A DNA stretch of 6,389 nt from Anaerolineales bacterium (GCA_017882065.1 JADGQD010000120.1:1-6389), one strand, 5' to 3'; shown: positions 1-5,283, counted from the first letter of the stretch. A program made the numbers and translations. The notes: a model not told the origin generated them from the letters alone.

Positions 1-510
1 TTCCATTCGCAAATCTTCTTCCTTACCCACCGCCTGCGCGCCCACCATCAACTGGCGCTCTATCCGTCCTCGGCCATCCAGGACCGTTCGGTCTACGAGG
101 ATGCTGAAATCTTCGCCCACAACCTGTTCCTGCAGGGGCACATCCGCACCCGCGATTACCAGACCTACCGCGAACTCTACCAGACCCTGATCGAGTTCCT
201 GCCGCCGCCCGACCTGGTCATTTACCTGCGCGCCTCTGTCCCCACCCTTATCCAGCGCATCGGACGGCGCGGGCGTGACTACGAGCGCACCATCCCTGCC
301 GATTACCTGTCCAGCCTGAACAACCTGTACGAGACCTGGATTGCAGACTTTACCCTTTGCCCCGTGCTGACCGTGCCTGCCGACGATATTGACTATGTGG
401 CGCACCCCGGCCACCTCGACCTGATCGCCCTGAAGGTGGACGGGAAACTGACCGGCAAGGAGGAGGTGGTCTTCGACCCCGAAGAAGTGGCACGCGCCGC
501 CTGCGATTAA
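1..510 (+). CDS. Deoxynucleoside kinase, 3' part (5' end outside window)
   Basis: The 169 visible codons, open from the left edge to TAA, belong to the dNK/dGK/dCK family, which phosphorylates deoxynucleosides with ATP in cytosolic nucleotide salvage. Visible marks are DRSVYEDAEIFA (residues 28-39 of the fragment), matching the (D/E)RS substrate-site motif; the Arg-rich LID RRGRDYER (about 89-96), which covers the ATP phosphates; and the following YL..L...YE.W pattern. The N-terminal P-loop, about 45-50 residues in this family, lies outside the window, so the base preference (dA/dG or other) cannot be judged. Hand count of 121-180 gives 36/60 G+C, higher than parts of the following ABC genes. 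The gene ends 4 bases before a strong terminator and is probably the last gene of its transcript. Family assignment is confident; substrate is unknown. Confidence 0.88.
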   Translation, partial: FHSQIFFLTHRLRAHHQLALYPSSAIQDRSVYEDAEIFAHNLFLQGHIRTRDYQTYRELYQTLIEFLPPPDLVIYLRASVPTLIQRIGRRGRDYERTIPADYLSSLNNLYETWIADFTLCPVLTVPADDIDYVAHPGHLDLIALKVDGKLTGKEEVVFDPEEVARAACD

Positions 511-514
511 AATC

Positions 515-543
515 AAATTCCCCGGAAAACCGGGGAATTTTTA
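515..543. terminator. Strong intrinsic terminator, probably bidirectional
   Basis: A perfect 11-bp stem (aaattccccgg at 515-525, ccggggaattt at 530-540) closes an AAAA loop and is followed by T residues on the plus strand; the other strand also reads into an AT-rich stretch (aatttgatttt). It starts 4 bases after the kinase stop. On the minus strand it sits directly after the TAA (541-543) of the lamin-tail 3' fragment, which is where a terminator shared by two convergent genes would be. Confidence 0.9.
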
Positions 544-580
544 TTCCATGAACAGGTTCCATTTCCAACGGCTCTCCTGG
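527..580. repeat. Direct repeat, left copy (flanks the ABC exporter module)
   Basis: It aligns with 2658-2712 in the same orientation. The part 541-580 matches 2673-2712 at 32 of 40 positions without gaps, and aaaccggggaattttt (527-542) matches aaaccgggaatttttt with one base lost and one gained. It covers the lamin-tail gene end plus one terminator arm. Only this left copy keeps the full terminator hairpin. Confidence 0.65.
541..576 (-). pseudogene. 3' end fragment resembling the lamin-tail gene (orphan C-terminus)
   Basis: Read on the minus strand, these bases encode ESRWKWNLFME and TAA, close to the ESRWKFDVFVE and TAA that end the lamin-tail protein at 2673. Between the two copies, four codons change the residue, mostly to a similar one (W/F, N/D, L/V, M/V), and one is synonymous (CGT/CGC). 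The similarity continues past the stop into the terminator arm, so this is shared DNA and not only a shared protein motif. Further into the fragment (bases above about 580) I see no lamin-tail residues, although the frame stays open to 804, where it overlaps the ABC gene start. I read it as a left-over gene end, not a working gene. Confidence 0.5.
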
Positions 581-597
581 ATTCCAGCGGTCAGGGA

Positions 598-626
598 TTG
601 TATTATCGCCGTGATATTGCTATACT
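598..626 (+). promoter_or_regulatory. Extended -10 promoter for the ABC exporter operon
   Basis: TTGTAT (598-603) and TATACT (621-626) are separated by exactly 17 bases. TG at 618-619, one base before the -10 box, makes it an extended -10 element. The -35 box is weak (3 of 6 bases), while the -10 box is good (5 of 6). Transcription would start near 633, giving a leader of about 134 nt before the ATPase gene. No other promoter of similar quality was seen between the kinase gene and 767. Confidence 0.5.
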
Positions 627-633
627 GTGTTAA

Positions 634-710
634 GTTTATGGCTATATCTGCAAGCCGCCCATAAACGATTAACCCCCCAAATGACGGCTCAACACATAGT
701 TGGGCGGCTT
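634..710 (+). promoter_or_regulatory. Structured leader with competing inverted repeats
   Basis: Three inverted repeats are nested in the predicted leader: GTTTATGG (634-641) with CCATAAAC (659-666), perfect over 8 bp; AAGCCGCCCA (652-661) with TGGGCGGCTT (701-710), perfect over 10 bp; and GCTCAAC (687-693) with GTTGGGC (699-705), 7 bp with one G-U and a 5-base loop. The second pairing excludes the first and third, which are compatible with each other. No T-run follows, so this is not a normal terminator, and it matches no riboswitch class I know. The right part can also be read as half of an attC site. Confidence 0.4.
685..705 (+). mobile_element. attC-like half-site (L' and R' boxes)
   Basis: CGGCTCAA (685-692), a 6-base spacer and GTTGGGC (699-705) follow the order L'-spacer-R' of the right half of integron attC sites; GTTGGGC fits the core consensus GTTRRRY. 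A possible L'' partner is AAGCCG (652-657), whose AGCCG pairs with CGGCT across a 27-base loop. No RYYYAAC box is found at the expected place near 636, so the left half is degenerate or foreign. Because left and right halves of attC are complementary by nature, orientation is uncertain here. The first ABC gene starts 61 bases after it, a normal distance for a cassette gene. Confidence 0.4.
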
Positions 711-766
711 CCGTAAACAGAATCGCTCCACGGCTAGAGAATAACGAAATGAGGATGAAATAGCCC

Positions 767-1684
767 ATGAAAAACTCGATGATCGAAGTAGAAGACTTTC
801 GCAAAACCTACGGCAATTACGTTGCCGTGGACGGTCTCAGTTTCGACGTAAAGCAAGGCGAAATATTTGGCTTACTCGGCCCCAATGGCGCCGGAAAGAC
901 CAGCACATTGGAATGCCTGGAGGGCCTGCGCGCTCCAAACGGTGGCTCGCTGCGGGTGGTAGGCTTAAACCCAGTCAGCGAGTTCCGCAAACTACGAAAC
1001 CTGATCGGCGTACAACTGCAATCGGCGGGATTACCGGAAAGCATCACACCAGACGAAGCCATGAAATTCTTCTGCGCCTATCACAACGTGGCGCCCCGCT
1101 TCGACTTGCTGGAACGATTGGGCCTGATCGAGAAACGGAATACCCAGTTCTACGAACTCTCTGCCGGACAGCAACGTCGGCTGGTGTTAGCTTTGGCGGT
1201 TGCGCACAATCCCCAGGTGCTCTTTCTGGACGAACCCACCGCCGGACTGGATGTGGCCACCCGCGTTGAGTTGCATGGCATGATGCGAGAACTGCAAGCC
1301 GGCGGCACCACCGTCATCCTTGCTACACATGATATGGCCGAAGCGGAAGAGATGTCAGATCGGGTGGCTATCCTGCTGCAAAGTAGGCTCGTAAATATTG
1401 GCACGCCAATGGAGATAACCGCTACCGGCGCGGGCCTGACCAAGATCTCCGTGCGAACACAAGCATCCAGTTTATCTGCCTCTGGTATCGCCTTTCCGGC
1501 TGTCAGCCAGCACACGTTAAAAGACGAATACAGCATTTACTTTAGCTCCGATATCGGTCCTACGCTGTCAGCCATGATAGCCTATATTGATGCCCAGGGG
1601 GATACGCTGATCGACTTGCGCGTGGAGCGGCCATCTCTGGAAGATCGTTTCCTTGAAATCACCAACCCTGGAGTTGCCCAATGA
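767..1684 (+). CDS. ABC transporter ATP-binding protein (drug/exporter type)
   Basis: This 305-residue ATPase powers export through the permease encoded next to it. All nucleotide-binding motifs are intact: Walker A GPNGAGKT (38-45), Q-loop glutamine in GVQLQ (81-85), signature LSAGQQRR (131-138, Ala in place of the usual Gly), Walker B VLFLDEPTAGLD (151-162, catalytic Glu156) and switch His188 in ATHDM. The C-terminal part (about 220-305), ending in PSLEDRFLEIT, is the accessory region common in DrrA/CcmA-like exporters. The ATG at 767 is chosen because GAGGA (751-755) lies 11 bases upstream; the ATG at 779 is a possible alternative. The stop overlaps the next start (ATGA at 1681-1684), so the two genes are translationally coupled. 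Substrate cannot be deduced. Expression probably depends on the promoter at 598 and the structured leader. Confidence 0.93.
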   Translation: MKNSMIEVEDFRKTYGNYVAVDGLSFDVKQGEIFGLLGPNGAGKTSTLECLEGLRAPNGGSLRVVGLNPVSEFRKLRNLIGVQLQSAGLPESITPDEAMKFFCAYHNVAPRFDLLERLGLIEKRNTQFYELSAGQQRRLVLALAVAHNPQVLFLDEPTAGLDVATRVELHGMMRELQAGGTTVILATHDMAEAEEMSDRVAILLQSRLVNIGTPMEITATGAGLTKISVRTQASSLSASGIAFPAVSQHTLKDEYSIYFSSDIGPTLSAMIAYIDAQGDTLIDLRVERPSLEDRFLEITNPGVAQ

Positions 1685-2493
1685 ACGCCTTTATTCACCA
1701 CTTCTCTTTTGAATTTCGAGCGGGTATCCGCAACAAACAGTTGCTACTGATGAACTATTTATTCCCTCTTGGTTTTTACCTGTTGATGGGATTTGTCATG
1801 GCCGAGATCAACCCGCCCTTCCGGGAGGATATCATCCCGGCGATGCTAGTATTTGGTATCCTGGCGGCAACCTTGCTGGGGATACCGGATCCGCTGGTCA
1901 ACGCCCGTGAAAACGGTATTTTCCGTAGTTACAAAATCAACGGCATCCCCTCTATCTCAATCCTGGTCATTCCAGCGTTGACGACCATTCTGCATCTGGT
2001 GCTCGTGGCTGTGTTCATCACATTCACTGCGCCTTTGTTCTTTCGCGCACCACTTCCAGTAAACTGGCTCAACTATGCCTTGATTTTTGTAGCGATGGCA
2101 TTTGCTTGCGCAGGGTTAAGCGTTCTGATCGGAGTGGTCTCTCCCAGTTCACGCATGACGGTGCTGTGGTCACAGCTAATTTTCGTCCCTTCCATGCTGT
2201 TGGGTGGCCTGATGCTTCCATTCAGCATGCTACCTGAAGCTGCCCGAAAATTCGCGCAGCTTCTGCCTGCCACTCAGGCGATGAACGCCTTCAATGGATT
2301 GGCGATGGGGAAAGTGGCCGCTTTTTCTCCCTGGGGTTCGGTGATCATGTTATTTGCCAGCGGCGTTTTGGCATTTGGACTGGCTATGTATCTCTTTAGT
2401 TGGGACAGCCGCAATACGACGCGGCGTGGGCATCCCTTGCTGGCATTGCTGGTTTTATTGCCGTATGTTGTTGGAATATTCATGCTGGCGTAA
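1681..2493 (+). CDS. ABC-2 type transporter permease
   Basis: A 270-residue inner-membrane protein and the partner of the upstream ATPase. Hydrophobic segments are seen at about 21-40, 52-69, 91-118, 131-153, 161-180, 219-240 and 250-269, i.e. six core helices plus a hydrophobic C-terminal end. The loop ARENGIFRSYKING (about 75-88) is the cytoplasmic coupling region typical of the ABC-2 family, and the region around 170-205 (GGLMLPFSMLP and LLPATQAMNAF) matches the conserved part of ABC-2 permeases. No periplasmic solute-binding protein is encoded nearby, as expected for an exporter. The start is fixed by the 4-base overlap with the ATPase stop. Hand count of 1741-1800 gives 22/60 G+C, much lower than the kinase gene sample, which would fit foreign origin, although membrane-protein codon bias also lowers G+C. 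Substrate unknown. Confidence 0.92.
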   Translation: MNAFIHHFSFEFRAGIRNKQLLLMNYLFPLGFYLLMGFVMAEINPPFREDIIPAMLVFGILAATLLGIPDPLVNARENGIFRSYKINGIPSISILVIPALTTILHLVLVAVFITFTAPLFFRAPLPVNWLNYALIFVAMAFACAGLSVLIGVVSPSSRMTVLWSQLIFVPSMLLGGLMLPFSMLPEAARKFAQLLPATQAMNAFNGLAMGKVAAFSPWGSVIMLFASGVLAFGLAMYLFSWDSRNTTRRGHPLLALLVLLPYVVGIFMLA

Positions 2494-2530
2494 CCACCAG
2501 AGGAAATCTGCAATGCCCGGAACAATAACC

Positions 2531-2598
2531 GTCCAACCCCGCGTTGAAGCCGATTTGCTCCGCCACGCTCCGTAAACGGCTGAACGCGACCGTTAAGA
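2531..2598 (+). mobile_element. attC-like recombination site
   Basis: The boxes occur in attC order: R'' GTCCAAC (2531-2537, fits RYYYAAC), 5-base spacer, L'' GTTGAAGCCG (2543-2552), variable loop (2553-2576), L' CGGCTGAAC (2577-2585), 6-base spacer, R' GTTAAGA (2592-2598, fits GTTRRRY except the last base). Pairing is AAC with GTT, CGCGTT (2540-2545) with AACGCG (2583-2588), and AGCCG (2548-2552) with CGGCT (2577-2581), separated by internal loops; TTT (2554-2556) pairs with AAA (2574-2576), leaving A2553 bulged. The 5' arm carries one extra base (GA against G), like the extrahelical base that sets attC polarity, so the site points the same way as the ABC genes. Box spacing agrees with the known aadA1 attC. 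It starts 37 bases after the permease stop. Confidence 0.55.
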
Positions 2599-2645
2599 AT
2601 CGCTTCTCGTGAGTATTTCAATGCTATAAGAAATCTGACGCATTG

Positions 2646-2674
2646 ATTCCGATGCGCTAAACCGGGAATTTTTT
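2646..2674 (+). terminator. Weak terminator after the ABC operon
   Basis: ATTCC (2646-2650) pairs with GGAAT (2665-2669) across a 14-base loop, directly followed by T residues (to 2674). The T-run is part of the repeated sequence also found at 527-543, but here the strong 11-bp stem is gone, so termination should be poor. Confidence 0.3.
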
Positions 2675-2712
2675 ATTCCACGAACACGTCAAATTTCCAG
2701 CGGCTCTCCAGC
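2658..2712. repeat. Direct repeat, right copy (end of the lamin-tail gene)
   Basis: Partner of 527-580. Here the repeat contains the intact 3' end of the lamin-tail gene, with its TAA at 2673-2675, while the hairpin partner arm that makes the left copy a strong terminator is missing. The two copies bracket the leader, the ABC genes and the attC-like sites. Confidence 0.65.
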
Positions 2713-4778
2713 CAGATCTCCCCGCTCCCGCCCTCGCCCCATATTTCCGTACCGGGACTGTTACATTCCGCGGACAGGACCGATTGCGGGGCTGAATCGA
2801 TCAAACAGGCTGGCTCGGCGCCGGCTGCCTCTGCTTCAGGCGTGGGCTCGGGGATGGGTGTACCGGATTCGCTGCCCCGTGCTGGAACCGGGACTACCAC
2901 GAGCCTGTTCGGCTTCCCGGGCGATGGACGGCAGGCAAATGCCCAGGCTCCGGTCCCATCCGGGAGACGGCACCAGGTCTGATCCGTTGCGGCCACCACC
3001 GGGTAGGTGTAGATGTCCGCCGTCCGGCCGTCCGGTCTGAACAGGCGGACGGCGTCACCGCCATCGCTGAGTGAGATGCCGGTCTCGATCTGATAGAAGA
3101 TAACGATCTGGCGCGGCAGCAGGGTCACGTTGGGCAGAGTATAGGGACTGGAGCCGCCGTTGTCATCATCCAGTCTCCAGTTCTTTAAGCTGACAGATTC
3201 CGTGCCCATGTTGATGAGTTCGATATACTCGTCACCGGTATTGGCTGTTCCGTCGTCATTCCAATCGGTGCGCGGATGGGGCAGGAACTCGTTGATGACC
3301 ACTATGCCCGGGAAGGCAGTGGGGGTGCGCGTGGGGGTGCGCGTGGGAGTGGGCGTGGAGGGTAGCACCCCCGCGCACATTACGGTCGGGCTGGCTTTAT
3401 TTTGCGGGTTGGCGGGGGAAATAAGCGCAAAGTCTCCGGCATTGTTATTGGTATCATAACAACTGGTGGCGCCGCCAGGCTTGCGCTCGTAACTCTGGTC
3501 AGATGGGCCCGAAAGCGGCAAAAGGATTGTCCCTTCGTGGTATTGAGTGGTCGTGCACATCCCGGCCCGGTCCACCAGCGTGCCGGAAACAGTGACCAGC
3601 GCCACACCGCCGTCATCGGAGAGGGAAGCCGGGTAGGTTTGGTCTGCGCCGGTCACGCTGGAACCAGTTGCCGCAACCAGGTAATGCTGACCGGGCTGGA
3701 GGATGGTATTGGCAGGGATGGTCACCAGGTTCGTTATGCTCGTACCGCAACTGCTGGATTTTTTGATCTTCCACGCGCCAATATTGACCGCCGCGCCGCT
3801 GGGATTGTAGAGTTCGACAAACTCGTCATTATCGCCATTGGGGCCGCGCGAACGGAATTCGCTGATCACCAGATGCGCTGGCGCAGTCGGGGTGGCTGTC
3901 GTGGTCGGGCTGGCGGTGCCTGTCTGAGTGGGTGTCGCTGTGTCGGTCGGCGTTAGTGTAGATGTGGCTGTGTCTGCCTGGGTGGGAGTCGCTGTGTCGG
4001 TCGGCATTAGTGTAGATGTGGCTGTGTCTGTCTGGGTGGGCATCGCTGTGGCGGTGGGCAAGGACGTATCGGGTGCAGTGCCGGTTGACGTGGGGGTGCT
4101 GGTGTTGGTTGGAGTATCAGTGTTGGTAAATATTGATGTGGGGGTAGGTGTAACAGGCCATGGAGCATAGAATTGTTTTGGCGTGCCGTTGATTGGATCG
4201 CCGTTTACGTCCGATCCGTTTCTCACAATCCCATTATTGGTGGCCCATGCGCCTGGACCATCTGAGATTAAGCCAACGCGTTCCATACTGAAACAACCTG
4301 GAAATGCCGAACCAGCAGGCCAGCCGCCTCCATCCAGGTTTGCTGTGTCAATTAAAATGTTGCCCGGCGCATATAAGCACAGAATTTCACCGCTCTCTGA
4401 AAGGGCAGAGTTTGATATGCAAATTTGATCAGCAGTGATGCCGCGGACGATTTTATTGTCTGTACGCTCTAACAAATAAAATTCGCTGGCAGGAATTGTG
4501 CCCAATAGAGAAATATTGGGGTCAGAATCGCCGGCCACAAGCCGCCAACCTGAAAGGTCAATGAGCTGACCTCCAGGGTTGTATAGTTCAATCCCTTGAT
4601 GGATTGGAGAAGCTGCTGTTCCTCCCCAGGCTACTTCGCTGATAATAACAGATAAAGGCTCATAACTTTGCTGCGGAGAGGCGGCGCGCACTGCACCGCC
4701 CGTCAGCGCACCAACCAGGACCCCCAGCATGAGCAATGTACACAAAACCCGTGAGCGAAATTCTCTTGCATGCAACAT
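2673..4778 (-). CDS. Secreted protein with three lamin-tail domains and Thr/Pro-rich linkers
   Basis: A 701-residue exported protein. Residues 1-33 form a signal peptide: basic start (REFRSR), hydrophobic core (about 11-30) and cleavage near AVRA-AS. Three lamin-tail (LTD) immunoglobulin-like domains follow: about 42-170 (ISEVAWGG, IELYNPGG), 303-463 (ISEFRSRG, FVELYNPSG) and 493-624 (INEFLPHP, YIELINMG). They are joined by Thr/Pro-rich linkers (208-300 and 473-490). The third domain contains DWNDDG at 505-510 followed by GDEYIE, resembling a calcium-binding loop. A charged tail ends in ESRWKFDVFVE; no membrane anchor or LPXTG-like signal is seen. Bacterial LTD proteins are often cell-surface or secreted, but the specific role is unknown. 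An in-frame TAG directly precedes the ATG, which fixes the start region; GGGAGG (complement of 4793-4798) lies 14 bases upstream, a rather long spacing. Confidence 0.85.
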   Translation of the reverse strand: MLHAREFRSRVLCTLLMLGVLVGALTGGAVRAASPQQSYEPLSVIISEVAWGGTAASPIHQGIELYNPGGQLIDLSGWRLVAGDSDPNISLLGTIPASEFYLLERTDNKIVRGITADQICISNSALSESGEILCLYAPGNILIDTANLDGGGWPAGSAFPGCFSMERVGLISDGPGAWATNNGIVRNGSDVNGDPINGTPKQFYAPWPVTPTPTSIFTNTDTPTNTSTPTSTGTAPDTSLPTATAMPTQTDTATSTLMPTDTATPTQADTATSTLTPTDTATPTQTGTASPTTTATPTAPAHLVISEFRSRGPNGDNDEFVELYNPSGAAVNIGAWKIKKSSSCGTSITNLVTIPANTILQPGQHYLVAATGSSVTGADQTYPASLSDDGGVALVTVSGTLVDRAGMCTTTQYHEGTILLPLSGPSDQSYERKPGGATSCYDTNNNAGDFALISPANPQNKASPTVMCAGVLPSTPTPTRTPTRTPTAFPGIVVINEFLPHPRTDWNDDGTANTGDEYIELINMGTESVSLKNWRLDDDNGGSSPYTLPNVTLLPRQIVIFYQIETGISLSDGGDAVRLFRPDGRTADIYTYPVVAATDQTWCRLPDGTGAWAFACRPSPGKPNRLVVVPVPARGSESGTPIPEPTPEAEAAGAEPACLIDSAPQSVLSAECNSPGTEIWGEGGSGEIWLESRWKFDVFVE
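3319..3354 (-). repeat. 12-bp tandem repeat encoding a short TPTR linker
   Basis: gtgggggtgcgc is present twice in a row (3319-3330, 3331-3342), followed by a variant, gtgggagtgggc (3343-3354). On the minus strand this encodes the TPTPTRTPTRTPT linker between the second and third lamin-tail domains. Such coding repeats change in copy number easily. Confidence 0.7.
3924..4052 (-). repeat. 54-bp tandem repeat in the long Thr/Pro linker
   Basis: The sequence around cgctgtgtcggtcgg recurs with a 54-bp period (for example from 3936 and from 3990), and part of a third unit follows. It encodes the 18-residue units DTATSTLMPTDTATPTQA (251-268) and DTATSTLTPTDTATPTQT (269-286) of the lamin-tail protein. 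The units differ by few bases, indicating recent duplication. The long plus-strand open frames here (Val/Gly-rich) are by-products of this low-complexity sequence. Confidence 0.75.
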
Positions 4779-4971
4779 CTACGCTGTGATTTCCTCCCGT
4801 CAATCATAACACACGACGAACACGCCTTTCCGAGGCGGCGCCTGACTGGTCATGGTTTTCACAAAGGCGGGGTTTGGGGATTACCAGGCTTTCACAGGGT
4901 ACTGCGTAAATAGCAGGTGACTTTGTGAAAGCCCTGACTGACTGGTCAGTATTGGGAATCGAGCGAAAACC
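4779..4971. promoter_or_regulatory. Gene-free region with palindromes and repeats upstream of the lamin-tail gene
   Basis: No gene fits in these 193 bases. They contain TGACTGGTCA twice, 96 bp apart (4843-4852 and 4939-4948); the second is enlarged to the palindrome ACTGACTGGTCAGT (4937-4950). Between them GG(T/C)TTTCACA occurs in direct orientation at 4854-4863 and 4887-4896, and inverted at 4924-4933. The first and third extend to 13 bp with one mismatch; the second and third form a perfect 10-bp inverted repeat. A possible minus-strand -10 box TATGAT (complement of 4803-4808) lies close to the lamin-tail ribosome-binding site, but without a good -35 box. No terminator for spoVS was found. 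The palindromes look like operators for a dimeric regulator; which one is unknown. Confidence 0.45.
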
Positions 4972-5232
4972 TTAGCGAGGCTCGACGACGAATTTGATGG
5001 CCGTACGGACCTTATCCTCTATCTCCACGTCCACGAACTCGGGCATCGCCACCACAAAAATGCCATCTATCTTAAGATAGCCGGTTGCCAGTATGATCGC
5101 TTTGACAGTCTGATTCACGGCCCCCGCTCCAATTGCCTGCACTTCCGCCCGTTTGTTGTCGCGGACTACGCCCGCGATGGCCCCGGCCACAGCAGAGGAA
5201 CGGGAGGTTGCGGATACCTTGATTATGTCCAT
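4972..5232 (-). CDS. spoVS: Stage V sporulation protein S (SpoVS-like, Alba-type fold)
   Basis: A complete 86-residue protein, the usual length of SpoVS. It follows the family from end to end: start MDIIKVSATSRSSAVAGAIA, the central AEVQAIGAGAVNQTVKAI and the ending RTAIKFVVEPR. In Bacillus, SpoVS is needed for stage V sporulation and spore coat assembly; the fold is related to Alba, a small dimeric nucleic-acid binding protein. Homologues also occur in bacteria that do not form spores, where the role is unknown. The start is well supported by AAGGGAG (complement of 5240-5246), 7 bases before the ATG. It has its own promoter at 5284-5312 and lies 115 bases downstream of amrS on the same strand, so it may be transcribed alone or by read-through. 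Confidence 0.93.
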   Translation of the reverse strand: MDIIKVSATSRSSAVAGAIAGVVRDNKRAEVQAIGAGAVNQTVKAIILATGYLKIDGIFVVAMPEFVDVEIEDKVRTAIKFVVEPR

Positions 5233-5283
5233 AGAGTTTCTCCCTTGCTCGAACGATCGGTAAGAGGGGCACTATCTTATGAA

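Larger units (their letters stand above)
700..2592 (+). mobile_element. Possible two-gene integron-type cassette carrying the ABC exporter
   Basis: The boundaries are the cut points expected inside the GTT of the two attC-like core boxes (699-705 and 2592-2598). The interval holds a complete ribosome-binding site, ATPase gene and permease gene, and then the attC-like site 37 bases after the last stop. That compact gene-then-attC order is the cassette layout. At about 1.9 kb with two genes it would be large for a cassette. No integron integrase is visible, so it would count as a solitary cassette or part of an integrase-less attC cluster. The call depends on the weaker left site. Confidence 0.35.

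Noticed and set aside
652..710. Full attC site in minus orientation using GCCCAAC and GTTGAGCCG
   Set aside because: The complement gives good R'' and L'' boxes, but no GTT core occurs at the expected distance near 635, so only a half-site is claimed, with orientation left open.
541..804. Minus-strand open frame of 87 codons between the kinase gene and the ABC operon
   Set aside because: It starts with TTG inside the ABC ATPase gene, has no ribosome-binding site, and runs through the promoter and hairpins; only its last 11 codons resemble a real gene end.
2513..2575. 20-codon plus-strand frame with AGAGGA 8 bases upstream, right after the permease gene
   Set aside because: The ribosome-binding site is attractive, but most of the frame lies in the attC-like site and the product resembles nothing known; chance read-through of the recombination site is the simpler explanation.
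709..2578. ttccgtaaac (709-718) and ctccgtaaac (2569-2578) as element ends
   Set aside because: The two lie at non-equivalent places of the attC-like sites (outside one, inside the loop of the other) and the match is too short to separate from chance.
2274..2621. 115-codon minus-strand frame over the permease end and intergenic region
   Set aside because: No ribosome-binding site, overlaps the permease gene, and its first part is the complement of the attC-like site.
3402..3956. 184-codon plus-strand frame inside the lamin-tail gene
   Set aside because: Shadow of a real gene: the opposite strand encodes recognisable lamin-tail domains and a signal peptide; the Val/Gly-rich frame that follows it (from 3928) comes from the Thr/Pro linker repeats.
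3319..4052. CRISPR-like repeats
   Set aside because: The repeats are in frame, encode Thr/Pro linkers, and have no unique spacers between identical units.
4823..4837. Hairpin CGCCT-TTCCG-AGGCG as a terminator
   Set aside because: The stem is only 5 bp and no T-run follows on either strand.
4959..4985. TCGAGC/GCTCGA stem around the spoVS stop codon as a terminator
   Set aside because: 6-bp stem with a 15-base loop, overlapping the coding end and without a T-run.
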